A DNA stretch of 64,000 nt from Ustilaginoidea virens (Eukaryota > Ascomycota > Sordariomycetes > Hypocreales > Clavicipitaceae): assembly GCF_000687475.1 (NCBI RefSeq), contig NC_057316.1, positions 6,882,001-6,946,000 of the forward strand. The letters are read 5' to 3'. Shown one piece after another: positions 30,486-42,935 of the stretch. The notes beneath the pieces are model-generated. The model made no database searches and was not told where the DNA came from. It saw nothing but the letters and a program-made list of their open reading frames with translations. The position numbers were made by a program, and so were the translations under genes. Position 1 is the stretch's first letter; every line of letters starts with the position of its first letter.

Positions 30486-32844
30486 GGCGAGAATCCGATG
30501 CGTTTCAGTAGTCCTGAGAGAACGAGAACGAGAGACGAGCTTGAGGCGGTTACGGAACCGGCAGTTGGGGTGAGCATGGGAATTAATATTTGACCTTTGC
30601 CCGCCGCAAAGGCCACCAGGGAGCGGGTGTCGCGGTCATCTACCATGGAGGAAGACTCGGCTCATGGTATGTCGGGTATCATGATGGTTGAGGGAATTTG
30701 ATTGCGCCCAGGTCGCATGTAGCTGCATCAAGGGGATAGGAAGCAGGGACTGAATCCTAAAGCAGTCAGATCCCATGTCTCCCCGGACAACAGCAGAGTC
30801 ACAGTGATCTGCAAGGGCAGCCAAGACAGCACCAACCTACTTGAGCAACTACTTCCCTACATATTGTATGAATATAGCCAGTCGGGCAGAGGTCCAGTCT
30901 GCTGCTTCTCAAAACGTCCCAGGATAAAAGGGCCAATGGGGCTTCACTTGTGTGGCGCCACAATTTTTCCGTGATCGCGGCAAAAGACTTGTGGAATGAA
31001 TGAGACTAGTGATGATAGTGATGATGTCTACGGATGTGTACGGAAAAGACATCAATTGTAGGCTGGGGTTGAGGAAGGTTGCTGCCTCAATTGTGGGGCT
31101 GCACCATGAGCAGAACGAATCAGAACCCCAGCCCAGTGACGGGCCATTCGCGGATGACTTCGAATCAACCAGGCACCAAACTTAAATGAAGACTCTAAAA
31201 AAAAAGGTCGTGGACAACTCAATTTAAATAGAGGGCACATGGGACATTCTACAAACGTTATTCTCTCTGTCGAGCATGTTTCTGCAAGGTACCGCTCCAT
31301 CGGGGCCATGACGACTCTTGCATGAAACACCAGAACCCGCAATGCAAGGCCGCAGACTCACCAGTCACCACCATAACGCGCGTGCACGTGGCTTGTAGGG
31401 CGCCGTAGCGCCAGCGGATTGATTTGTGCAAGTCTGGAATGTTCATCCGAAGACAGACAGACACCCATGGGAAGATCATCGCTACGTTTGACTCTTACCG
31501 GCGATGCATGCTTTTGATTTGACTGGGAGGCTCCTCCACCAAAGATCCCTCCACCAAAGCATGCGATGGCTGTTTTTGTGTGTTTGTTTAGCGCCTTGAT
31601 AGGGGAAACGGGGAATACGACAACTTGAACGAAACTTCTCGGCATTGCAGCAGCGACATCATCACCATCGATGGCGGCATCTGCAACAACGGTGGCACCA
31701 TGCCTAGGATCCGATGATATCGTCACAGCATATGCCAGGCATCAGCCCTTCGCACCGCGCTCTAAAAAGTTCCGACTTCGCAGTACCTACCCACCTCTAC
31801 TACGACGTGCCAGGTCTCCTCAGACAATCAGACCTCTTCCTGTGGGCAGCCAGCTCCTCCTATCTTGGTCTGCTCGTCCACCCGTACCTGGTAATGATAC
31901 TCGAGCCGCAGCAAGGCCGCAGCTATAAAATTCCACAAGGGCATGCTACCTCGGCACATGCACCAGACGCTTACTTCGAATACGACACCCTAATATTACA
32001 CCTCCCATCCTCCCACTCCCAGTAGGGGTAGGTAGGCCCTCTGAATCTGCTCCTACTTCTACATGTTCCATCGACATTCTAGGCATAGGTATACAAAGGG
32101 GAAGGGCCTTGCGAGCGAGGGAGGCGTCACCGAGTCAATGACCCAACTGTAATCGGCGATGCTCCTGACGATGTTGTCTTTTGGCACAGTGCAAACGCCG
32201 GCGCCATTTTCCAAGTTGACATCAATTGTAATGTCAACGTACTCGGCGCTATAAATTGCGCCATGCCTCCTGCTACATCGCGGTTGTCAGCCATCAATGG
32301 CCAGTTAGACTGAAGTTCTCGTCAAGCCATGTTCAGGAAGGCCCCAAATAAAGGGGCCGGGTTTTCTTTCCAATCTTCAAGTTGATGTGTTGGAATCCCC
32401 TGGACTCTAGTTGATGGAGTAGTCACTGGTACGAATGGGACAGAATTTTCAGTTATATACTTGGCGGCCATTGGTATTGACTTGCTCCAGCAGGGCCGCA
32501 AGCGAAATCAAGATGCGCGACAGGCTTGGGGTATCAGTCTCTCTCACTACTCCTTACTGGCCCCAGCCAGATATGGTTCCAGCTGTTTATAGTCAACCAT
32601 AAAACTCTCCGCCATGTCATTTCTTCGAGCTCAATCTTCTCCATTGCGCTCCATATCCACCAAATTGACAACACAAGATCAAGGCTCTGTAGACAGCCAA
32701 TGTACCTACACGCCTCGTAATAGTCGCCAACTTCCCAATAACAACGGCCCAGTCAACCTGCCGCGCGGGCGGTTGCACAAAGAACAGCGGCACCGGCTTT
32801 ATCATGTCTTTTTTCTTTTCCCTTTGCAAGGTTGCCAATCAATC
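30486..32844. other. Intergenic region, no gene seen
   Basis: This is 2.4 kb upstream of the DUF5695 gene and downstream of the SDR gene. Only short unsupported frames were found on either strand. It has moderate AT content and no long repeat. Confidence 0.55.
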
Positions 32845-33783
32845 CTAGATCTTGCTTGGCCTTGAGCCGCCATCCAACCTGATCACGGTGCCGTTAAGCA
32901 TGACGTTCTCGATGCAGTGCTTGACCAGCCCAGCAAACTCCGCCGGTTGACCCGATCTCTTGGGAAACTCGTACGTTGCTTCCAGGGATTTCCTGACTTT
33001 GTCGCTCATCATGCTCGTCATGCGCGTTTCGAATAAAGACGGCGCGATTGTCACCACGCGAATACCGAACCGCGCAAGGTCTCGAGCCATAGGCAGAGTC
33101 ATGGCAGCCACGGCACCTTTACTTGCCGAGTAAGAGACTTGACCTTTTTGGCCGTCAAAGGCAGCAGAGCTAGCAACCATGACGACGATGCCACGCTCTC
33201 CGTCGGGGCCTTCGGGTGCCTTGGCCATCTCCGCGACTCCCTGGCGGACCAAGTCCAGAACACCACGGAGATTGACCCCGAGCACAAAGTCAACGTCGTC
33301 CATGCTAAACGCTGATCCCTCGCGGTCCAGAATCTAGCGCGTGCCAAGGTCAACTTTTTACGCTCCCTACGTTTAGGCGGGGGAAAGGGGCAAGAACATA
33401 AAAAAGGTACATAGCGGTGGAGCACGTACTGTGGCGGGAGTAGAAACACCAGCAGCCGGGATCACGCCGCCGATGGGCTTGTTGACCTGCTTGGCCCAGT
33501 CTGCAGTTGCTTGCACAGCCTTGGCGATGCTATCCGTCTTCAACACATCGCAGTCGAAAAACCTGGCCGATGAGCCGATTTCCTTGACCAAGTCATGGGC
33601 ATCCTGGTTCATGTCCAAAATGGCAACGTTGCCGCCGTGGTTGACGATTTCCAGAGCACATGCCTTGCCTAAGCCAGAGGCACTGGTGCGAAAAGGTCAG
33701 CATGTGAAAGAAACTCTTGGCGAAAATCACCCATCCTCGTCTTACCCTCCGGAGATGAGAAACGTGCGATTTTCTATCTTCAT
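32845..33783 (-). CDS. Short-chain dehydrogenase, HSD10 (3-hydroxyacyl-CoA dehydrogenase type 2)-like
   Basis: Exons (minus) are 33783..33746, 33682..33430 and 33333..32845, giving 259 residues. The first intron splits the cofactor loop, and splicing restores ISGGASGLGKA, the Gly-rich NAD-binding motif. AILDMN ends strand 2, as in NAD-dependent members. Catalytic residues are Ser in VASSAAFDGQKGQ and the YSASK motif. The C-terminal half (RVVTIAPSLFETRM, FPKRSGQPAEFAGLVKHCIEN, MLNGTVIRLDGG) strongly matches HSD17B10-type enzymes. These oxidise short and branched 3-hydroxyacyl-CoA, usually in mitochondria; no clear presequence is visible here, so peroxisomal or cytosolic location is possible. 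Confidence 0.9.
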
Positions 33784-34457
33784 GATGACGGGGAATTATC
33801 AAGCAAGAACTTGCGTCAGGGGGTCGTTCAAAGACGGTGAGAGCGAGCACGAACAGAACCAGCCTGCCTGTTCTGTCATGGTGGTTGGACTTGGGTTGCC
33901 GTTTAGCTCGTCGACGTTGAATATGGAGCAAGTTTGAATGCTTTGAATTCGTCGTAGGCCTCGGCAACTCCAGGTGGACCCAACGTCGGATACATAAGTA
34001 TCTCCTAGGTTCTGTCACCCCAGCATGGAAGGGCGACTTCTACCTCCAAGATACCTCTAATGCATCGGGCACGGACTCCGGAGTACGGATACCTCCGACG
34101 AGCCAATGAGTGACATGCTGCTGGTCACTGGCATCCCACTATAGCTTAGTCATGTTTCCGTATTAGACCAGTTGACCCTCCACCCCAACTGTTTTGGCAA
34201 GGAACGGCGCGTTATCCGCCAGTTTATTGTCTGCTATCTATAAGGCGACCGCACCGCGACGCAATCAATTTATTCCAAGTCGCCGTGGCCATCGCCAATC
34301 TGCCACCAACAAACCAAGTGTAGGAAGCAGCACTCCGCCGCGCTCCGCCCTTTGCACGCCCACCGCTGAAAACCACATCGTCCTCTCTCGTCCCGCAGAT
34401 GCAAATCAACGCCCAGCTGCGTCGACCATACCACCAAAACTCTTGCCGCCGCCCGTC
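33784..34457. promoter_or_regulatory. Divergent promoter region, SDR / Rab4-like
   Basis: This is 674 bp between two divergent starts. It contains GACTCCGGAGTACGGATACCTCC near 34076 as a short inverted element. A promoter role is inferred from orientation. Confidence 0.5.
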
Positions 34458-35742
34458 ATGACGAGACCTCGAGGTTATTCGGGCACCAGCGAGGATAGCA
34501 CGGGCGCGGCCCGAGAGCAGGTATGAGGAGGCGGCGCCTGATTCTGCTCTGTTTCGGACCATCCGCACCTCGCGGGCTGAGATGCTGATTATAGTTGCAG
34601 GAGCTGGGGAGCATGTACGATTACCTGGCAAAGATTATTTTGCTCGGTCCCAGCGGCGCCGGCAAGTATGCATCGCTCTCACCACCTTGCAGCAAAACCC
34701 GCTGCTGCGACTGAACGGGCGGTTGCACCTGAACCTGGTCGCTCACTGTGCGTAGGTCTTGCCTGTTGCATCGCTTCGTCAAGAACGAGTGGCGTGTCCT
34801 GTCCTCGCAAACCATTGGCGTCGAGTTTGCAAGCAAAATCATCAAGGTTGGCACAGGAGCACGGAGGAAACGTATCAAGCTTCAGGTACGTACCCTCTAT
34901 GCGCATCCCACCGTACCTCGTCGGTCAGATCGGCCAACCCGATGCGGTTGCAGCTATGGGATACTGCGGGCACGGAACGGTTTCGATCAGTATCACGATC
35001 ATACTATCGCGGAGCGGCCGGTGCGATTCTCGTGTACGACATCACCTCGCATGCGTCCTTCCGCGGCATCCAGCCTTTTCTCAACGACGCGCGGGCGCTG
35101 GCATCCCCAAATCTGAGCCTGATACTGGTTGGCAACAAGCTCGACTTGGCGTCGGACTCTTTGGTAGACACCAGCCTACACCCGCCGACACCGAGCAGTG
35201 TCGGTTCCCACTCGACCATCACGGCGGCGACGGCAGCCAGTTCGCTGTCGCTGTCCACCTCGAATACAACCACGACAGGGACCCTGTACGGAAGGGAGCG
35301 GTGCAGCTCCATCATGGCCGCCAACCATGAAAGAGCAACTGTCGCTCCCGACGGCCGGGAAACCAGCACCGTGGAGGTGACGCGATGGGCCAGCACAGCA
35401 GGAATCTCGGTGGTGACCGAAGTCAGCGCCCTGAACGGGGAAGGGGTAGATGAGATTTTCAACCGCCTCGCGCGCATCATTCTGACCAAGATTGAGCTGG
35501 GAGACATTGACCCGGATGACCCCATGAGCGGCATTCAGTACGGCGACGGCGGCGGGTGGCTCACGGCCAGTGATGGCGGCAGCATTAAAAGTTCCATGAC
35601 TGGGGCCACCGTGGACGACAATTTAGCCGGCATTCGACGACGCAGGCGCGGGAGGGGTAGGAACCAGAACTGGGGCATCAGGGAATGGGAGGAAGTATTT
35701 ACGTTGAGCAGCCGCAGCAGAAGAGGTGGGGGATGCTGCTGA
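34458..35742 (+). CDS. Atypical Rab4-like small GTPase
   Basis: Exons are 34458..34520, 34601..34665, 34756..34885 and 34954..35742, giving 348 residues; ordinary Rabs have about 210. The P-loop GPSGAGKS is at residues 37-44 and its final codons are joined across intron 2. TIGVEF is the switch I motif, GNKLDL the G4 motif and SAL (244-246) the G5 motif. The Rab4-type block KIELGDIDPDDPMSGIQYGD is diagnostic, and the protein ends in CC for geranylgeranylation. Oddly, switch II reads DTAGTE, with Thr93 where Rabs have the catalytic Gln, and a Ser/Thr-rich insertion (about residues 158-226) separates G4 from G5. The basic C-terminal tail is extended. A role in endosomal recycling is inferred. 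Confidence 0.88.
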
Positions 35743-36639
35743 GATGCAGCTCTACTGGTTTGGGTTTGGGTTGCGCAAAGTGTGCAGCATGACACGGTGC
35801 CGGCGACGGCTTCCCTTTTCTTCCCTTTTTTTTTCTCCTTCTTCTTCTTCTTCCTTTTTCCATTTCCCCTTTCTGTATAGCAGGCATATTTTGCATTGTC
35901 CGACTTTTGCTTTCAGCGTCGCTGGCGTTTGGGTAGTAGGGTCTCGATGGAACGGGGTACTGGAGCTGCTTTCTACAGTTCAGCTGATGACGTATGGCCG
36001 CATTTACGGTAATATCTCGTACAGTACGTGGCAATCAGCCTAGCCACTCGCCTGAAAGACTTGAGAGTAGGTCTGGAGAGTAACGTCTGGAGAGTAACGT
36101 TGGGTAGGTTGCCTTTGCGGCGGCTGCAGGTTGTTGTTCCACACGGCGGACACTGGAGGTGGAGGACGTGTGAGCAGAGGCGGCGGCCTCACTCAGATCG
36201 AGTGTATGGGATTCGATAAGACGGTAGGAACACGCTAATAGAAACTGAATTGATGCTAATGTTGTTTTCCCCGAGGTTTTTAGGCTTGTAGAACCTAATC
36301 GTGCCGTGCCATCTTGTGATTCTTCTGTCCGCCATTGCATTTGATGCTTTTTACGAGACGGAACCAACCAGTCAGACGCTCTTTCCCAAAGAATCCAAGA
36401 CTCCAGTTGTGTCGTCATTATACTCCGTACCCTGCCGCCCCTCATTTCCCCTCCGTCTGTGATCTGCCCAAAGCGTCGTGGGGTTGCACAAGGGACGGCG
36501 CCACATCCTTTGATGACTCTGCCAGCAGCAAGAGTCCTTTTGCTTTCGTCTCGCATCCTTTTAGTAAAGAGAGTTTTCCGTCGCGCTCAGGTCTCGTTCA
36601 GAGGGAAGTGTAAAAGTTCAGCAGCAGCGGCCAGGCACC
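35743..36639. other. Intergenic region between Rab4-like and beta-mannosidase genes
   Basis: It includes the pyrimidine-rich 3' flank of the GTPase gene (about 35810-35875) and a TACTCCGTAC motif at 36421-36430, about 210 bp before the beta-mannosidase ATG. No gene was seen. Confidence 0.55.
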
Positions 36640-39279
36640 ATGTCTGCTCGGGTAGTGATTCCAATCAACACAAACTGGCACTTCAAGCAGGCTGGGAAAG
36701 ACGACAGCGCTTACCTACCTGTTGCTCAATTCCCGACCCAGATTCATCTAGACCTCCTGCATCACAAACTCATTCCCGATCCGTACGTTGGAAAGAATGA
36801 GAACGGTGTCCAGTGGGTTGGCGAGACTGTTTGGGTTTACAAGACAACCTTTTCCACGCCAGAGATCGGCGGCCGTGCAAAGGCCGTGCTAGCTTTTGAT
36901 GGCCTCGACACATTTGCCACGGTCGTTCTAAATGGCAAAACGATCTTGGAGACGGATAACATGTTTGTTTCCGAAAGAGCTGACGTAACCAATGTATTGA
37001 GCAGCGGTGAGGATAATGAGCTCGTAGTTACTTTTGATGCTGCGTATCTTCGTGGTTGGAAAGTCGTGGAGCAACACCCCGAACACAAATGGGTTTGTTC
37101 GAATGGGGACAGCTCTCGCCTTGGCGTTCGAAAGTCGCAGTATCACTGGGTAAGTACAAGTTTCAACTTGCCCAGACAGTCCCCCTTTCGTACTACTACT
37201 AGCTGAAATCTCTTTTTCCTTTCTCAGGGCTGGGATTGGGGTCCCGTGTTTCTGACATGCGGCCCATGGAGGCCGGTAAACTTGGAACTCTACGAGTCTA
37301 GACTCACTGATCTTTACTGCGAGTTCGACATTGAAGAGTCCCTCGACAGTGCCCAGGTTGTATCGCACGCTGTTGTTGAAGGGAACGCATCTCGTGTGCG
37401 GTTCGACATTTCGCTCAAGTCAAAGAGTGTCGCTTCCGAGACCGTCAGCGTTATAGATGGTCAGGCTGTGGCTACTTTCAAGGTGCAAAATCCAGAGCTT
37501 TGGTATCCCATCCGGTATGGAAAGCAGCCGTTGTACGCTATCAAAGCCACCCTCATCGACGGAGGTGCAGAGGTTGACACTGTGGTCAAGAGGGTTGGTC
37601 TTCGCAGGGTTGAACTAGTCCAGCAACCTCTAATAGACCAGCCCGGAACTAGCTTCTTTTTCAAGATTAACAAGATTTCCATTTTCTGCGGAGGAAGCAA
37701 CTGGATTCCCGCGGATAGCTTCGTCTCTCGCATCTCCAAAGAGCGATATTACGACTGGGTAAAGATGGTCGCCAACGGGAACCAGTTTATGCTGCGTGTC
37801 TGGGCTGGCGGCTTCTACGAAGAAGAGCCGTTTTACAGTGCCTGTGACGAGCTTGGCATTCTGGTGTGGCAGGATTTTCTGTTTGCTTGCGGGAACTACC
37901 CAGCTCATCCCGAGTTTCTCAAGTCTGTTGAGCGCGAGGCTCGAGACAATGTCCGCAAGCTTCGCCATCATCCCTGCATCGTCATCTGGGCCGGCAACAA
38001 CGAGGATTATCAGATTGCGGAGCAATACAAGCTCGGCTGGGATCCGAACGACGCCAAGCCCGAGAACTGGCTCAAATCTGATTTCCCTGCTCGCTACATC
38101 TACGAGAAAATTTTGCCAGGCATTTGCAAGGAACTGATGCCAGACACGCCATATCACCCCGGCAGTCCTTGGGGTGGCCAGGGCACAACTGACGGAACCA
38201 TTGGCGATATACACCAATGGAACGTCTGGCATGGATCGCAGGAGAAGTACCAAAATTTCGACAAGCTGGTAGGACGGTTCGTGTCCGAGTTTGGCATGGA
38301 GGCTTTCCCCTCAATCAAGACGATCGGGGCTCTTCTCCCCAACGGAAAGGCCGATGTTGAAGCATTCGCTCAGTCATCTACGATGGACTTCCACAACAAG
38401 GCCGCCGGTCATGAGCGCCGTCTAGCGTTGTACCTAGCCGAGAATATTCGCTACACCCCGGATCCTCTCGACTACTACGTGTACTGCACGCAGCTGGTGC
38501 AAGCCGAGTGCGTTGCGTCTGCGTATCGGCTCTGGAAGAGGGAATGGAGAGGTCCCGGCCGAGAGTATTGCGGCGGTGCCCTCGTTTGGCAGATGAACGA
38601 CTGCTGGCCGGTGACGTCGTGGGCCATCTGCGACTACCATCTCCGCCCAAAACACGCCTACTTTAGTGCCAAGAGGGAGATGGCGCCCATATCCATCGGA
38701 ATCAAGCGGCGCGAGACGAGGCACGCCAGAGATCGATACACTCGTGTTCATGTAACGACGGAGACCAAGGTCGAGATATGGGCTTCCAACTTGAACCTGG
38801 AAGACTTGACGGCCGACTGCGTGGTCAAGGCTTGGGATGTAGAAAGCGGAAAGCAAACGTATTCGGACACGGTGTCTGCGAAGCAGCTCCTCCCCGGCAA
38901 TGCGTCGACGGAAATTGCCTGTCTGAACGTGCCCGTTGTCAAGAAGGATGCGGACGAAGAGAGCCGCACCGTGGTCGCAGCCTACCTGCATCAGGATGGT
39001 AAGCAGATTGCTCGCCACGTGAACTGGCCGGAGCCTCTCAAGTACCTGCACCTGCGAAAGCCAAGGCAATTAAAGGCCGAGCTAGCCGCGGATGGTAGGT
39101 CGGTCGAGCTGAGTGCAGAAGTTCCGGTCAAGGGTCTGGCGGTGGAGTGTGAGGACGACAAGGTCCGGTTTGACGACAACTTGATCGACATTGTGCCTGG
39201 CGAGACTGTTGCCATTGGGGTAAGGGGGGCGAGCAAAGATGCGAGATTTACAACACGGCATCTGAACATGCTCCACTGA
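36640..39279 (+). CDS. Beta-mannosidase, glycoside hydrolase family 2 (B type)
   Basis: Exons are 36640..37149 and 37228..39279, giving 853 residues, matching fungal B-type beta-mannosidases. There is no signal peptide, so it should be intracellular. It removes terminal beta-1,4-mannose from manno-oligosaccharides. The intron lies in the conserved KSQYHWGWDWGP motif, which confirms the junction. The acid/base Glu is in VIWAGNNED and the nucleophile Glu in RFVSEFGMEAFPS. The GH2 order is visible: sugar-binding domain, immunoglobulin-like domain, TIM barrel (FCGGSNWIPADSF, RVWAGGFYE), then C-terminal beta domains with GALVWQMNDCWPVTSWA. It is next to the Rab4-like gene in tandem, with no evident functional link. 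Confidence 0.95.
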
Positions 39280-41817
39280 GTCTGCGCACGTGAAGCTGTA
39301 CCGTGGGGGGAAGGGGGGGGGGGGGGGGGGGGGGGGGGGGGTGAGTGAGCTATTTGAGCAAGAATATGACGTCTCTGAAGGAGTATACGCATTTTGAGCC
39401 TGCCAAGCTGGGGATTGTTGGCTGTTGCGTCAACAGAGAGCCACTTACAATCGATGAGTGAATTTTTGGTTGTGCAGCTCAACATGAAGAAGCAGCTGGC
39501 GGCGGAGCAGCAATGAAGCCTGGCTTTCAAGCGCGTAAGCATGGGGCAACCTGCAACGGCATAATCTTGAGGTGTACGAGCGGTGACTGGAGTAGCGCAT
39601 GTCGCATGGACGGGAGTCTGACCATGAAGCGACGAGGAATGCATGTGGAAACAACATACCCAAGGTCTTGCGTGATTGAAATGATGTTTAAATTTACCAT
39701 GTCTGATACATTCTTAGCTCATATAAGCCATGTGGCTGTTACAACAGACTCTTGCGGCAGTCCATGGACGGGAACCGGGTTCTCCGTGGCTTCTCACCAG
39801 CAGCACACGAGGCGGAGCAAGTCCCGCCGAGACCGGGGCAGGCTCTCCATTCCCCCCGGTGCGGGTGCGGGTGGCCCGGCCGGAGATCGGCAGAAGTGGA
39901 AAGTGGATCTGTCTGGTCGCATGGGATAAGAGGGGTTCCCGGCACGATGATTCGCGGCTCGGGGCCGGGTGCCGTGGGATCGCTCCGCGGGCGCCGAATT
40001 TAGAATTGCTGGATTTCCGGGACTCTTGCGCACCAGCTCATCTCCGCCTTATGCTTTTTTGCCAAAAACTTCAAGGTAAAGAGGAAAAAAAAAAACAAAA
40101 AAGACGAGAAAAGAATAGAGAAGAACAGGAAACGACTCGCACGCATTCTGGACGTGAAGCCAGGGCGGCACCACAACGACGAGCAGCCTGACGGTCCCCA
40201 GGAAACCGCCCAGGGCGCTGCAATCGCTAGCACGAAGCTGGAAGAGCCGTCGGCCTCGCCATCACAGCCGCGATGCGGGATCCGGCGGGCGCGGGCGGCG
40301 CTCGAACACGACGGCAAAGCAGACGCGTCTTCACGCACCTCCCAGCGACGGCGGCTGTAGGGGACGCCGCGCCTTTGCGGTGCGACAGCCGGGCGATGGC
40401 TGGCCCATCGGGCGGGCGCGCTTCTCGACACAAGGGCCGCGTCTGTCGAGCTGGGTATGCGATCGCGGCCGTCAAGGGGTCAGTCGGGGAACCGCAGCCC
40501 CCCCCCCCCCCCCCCGGCCGGGCAGGTCCCGCGCACGGCGGCCGCCGTCGCCATCGGATAGCAGGGTGTTCGGACATGTCGGCCAGCAGGCTGCGGGGTC
40601 GCAGTGAGCCGGCAGTGCGTTTCGGACGCGCGAAGTCGGGGGGCCCCGGACGTCCTGGCGAGGAGAAGTCTCGGTTGTCCGGCCACGGCTGCCGGCCAGG
40701 GGGGGATGAAGCCTGCCAGGACCGAAGCGGGCGATGGATGAGGCGCGGACGACCGGGGAAGGCGAGGCTGCCGCGCGAGTTTGTCGTTCCACGATGGAGG
40801 ATGCAGCTGATGGCGACGTGATGCAGCGACGCCGGGTGGCCGAGACGCCGTCCGTGCGTGCCTCCGATCCTGGCGGCTGGCTGGCGGCTGGCTGGTGACC
40901 GCCGCTGCCGCGCCAGACCGCCCGCCGCCCCACCCCTCTCGCAGCACATTTTCTCGCCTCCAGTTCGCCATTTTTTTCTTCCCTTTTCCCCCCTTTTATC
41001 TTCCCCTAGTTTTCCGCCGTCCTCATCCGGCGTCCCGATCCGCTGCCCGCGCGCAAAACCCACGCGAGGAAACCAAAAGCGATCCCGTCACGGTAAGTCC
41101 CCCCCCCTTCCCGCAGCCCCCCATGGCCAGCTGCTCGCTCCCCACGAGTCTTTTTCTCTCTCCCCGGGCGCCTTCTGTCCCGAGAGGAAAGCGCTTCCGC
41201 CGAGTCGCCTCGTTTTGAGGTGCTCGCTCGAAGTGGGCGGGCCCGCTGGGACGACGAGGACCTCGTGGCGCTTTGCTTGTCGCGAGCAGGCCTTCTTGTT
41301 GGGCTGCAATATGGATCTGGACCGTCATAGTCCGCGCCTATTTGCCGCCGCGGGGTTTCTTTGGGAAGCTCGCCGGGCGGGGCTTACGTGGGCGTGGCTC
41401 CGGGAGTGCCGACATTTGTGCGTGAGGTGGTGATGGTGATGATGGAGATGATGGATGGGGTGGGTGAGGAGGCTGTTTGTGCCGAGGTTGGTTCGGTCTG
41501 TTAGATGGGAGGAGGCAAGGGGGAAAGTAATGTCGGGTTGGGACAGTTGAGCTGGGCGGGTAGTTGGTGATGGGTGGATGGATAGATAAATGGCGTGGCC
41601 ACCGGGTGTGTTGGCTCGGAGCAATAGCAGCCAGGCGGGGGTTGATTAATTTACTTTTCTAGCGGTATCACCAGACGTGTCGGGAAGCGCCAATCTTCCC
41701 AACTACAGACCAGACTGCAGACCAGATTGCACACCAAACTACAGATTACAGACTACTTACATGGGTTGGCCCGGCCCCGGAGCGGTCGCATCGTCAAACA
41801 CTCGCGCAAGCGCCGAC
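39280..41817. other. Intergenic region with poly-G tract
   Basis: This is 2.5 kb between convergent genes. A run of 29 G lies at 39313-39341, just after the beta-mannosidase stop, and a C run at about 40498-40515. The GC-rich middle gives long open frames on both strands, but none shows a domain or consistent codon pattern. A GTAAGT at about 41094 has no coding exon around it. Confidence 0.5.
39313..39341. repeat. 29-G homopolymer
   Basis: Uninterrupted run of 29 G, preceded by six G and two A, about 35 bp after the beta-mannosidase stop codon. Confidence 0.9.
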
Positions 41818-42885
41818 TTAAAACACGCCAGCTCTCGCCGCCTCCCCGGCGTTGGCTTCGGCAAGCTCCTCGGCTCGCTTCTTGCCCCGGCCCCGGCCGC
41901 CTTCGCCGACGCCCATCCGCCGGGCGACGTAGCGCTGGGCGACAACGCCGAGCGACAGGCTCAGCGTCTCCTCCAACCACTCGGCCACCCACTCCCGCGG
42001 ATCGACGCCGCCGCTGTCGAGAATGTCCCGGATCTCCTCGGGGACTCGTGCGTCGTACGAGGCGTCTTGGCTTGCGTCGCTGGAGCGAGGGGTAAGGAGG
42101 ACGGGGGTGGTGGGAGCGGTGGTGGCGGTGTCGGCGGTGTCGGCGGCGGTGTCGGCGGCGGCGGTGTCGGCGTCGAGCCAGCGGAGCCAGCGGAGCGGCA
42201 GGCTCTGGCTGACTGTCGAAAACTCAATCTCGTGGACGGGGTCGAGGACAAAGACGGCGAAGCGGACCAGCTCGCCGCCGTGGCCGTCCTGGTCCTGTAC
42301 CGCGGACGACGCCTTGTCCTTCTCGGCCGGGGCGGAGGCCGCAAAGAGCGTCTTGTCCGGCTCCGTGGTGACGGCCTGCACGGCCAGGAAGACGTCCGAC
42401 GTGCGCACCGGGTTGCTCTCGCTCAGGTCCTCGGTCGCGCGCATCTTGGCCAGCTCGATGCCGCCGCTGGCCGCAAAGTACTCGGCCGCGTGGGACTCGG
42501 CGTTGGCCCGGCACAGCTTGGTGCCTTCCATGATGCCGCCGACGGAGCCGAGCTCCCGCGGCGAGTCGGTCTGGCGCCACCAAGGCCCGTCGTGCCACCC
42601 GGCGCTGCCGTCGCTGTGGCGCCGCGAGCCGCTCTCGTGACCGCGCTGCACGACCAGGAGGTCGCCGCCCTCGACCTGGGACATGACGCGGGCGAACACG
42701 CCGTGGACGAGGGGGGTCATGGAAGGGTAGCCGACCAGATCGTGGGTGATGTGGATCTTGAGCCTCTCGTGGGAGCTGATGGGCGGAGCAAGCGTGTGGA
42801 GGATGTTGGTAAAGGTGGGCAGGGCTCGATTTCGAAGTTCATCGCCTGGAAGCCGAATTTCATTAGCAACCTTGTCCGGGAGTTT

Positions 42886-42935
<50 letters not shown>

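Noticed and set aside
40227..41063. 278-codon open frame on the minus strand
   Set aside because: GC-rich, Pro/Arg-rich translation without a domain, with overlapping open frames on both strands. No splice or start context stands out.
41085..41105. GTAAGT donor in a 5'-leader-like context on the plus strand
   Set aside because: No coding exon on the plus strand could be linked to it before 45507, and the intervening DNA is occupied by Mtc1 on the other strand.
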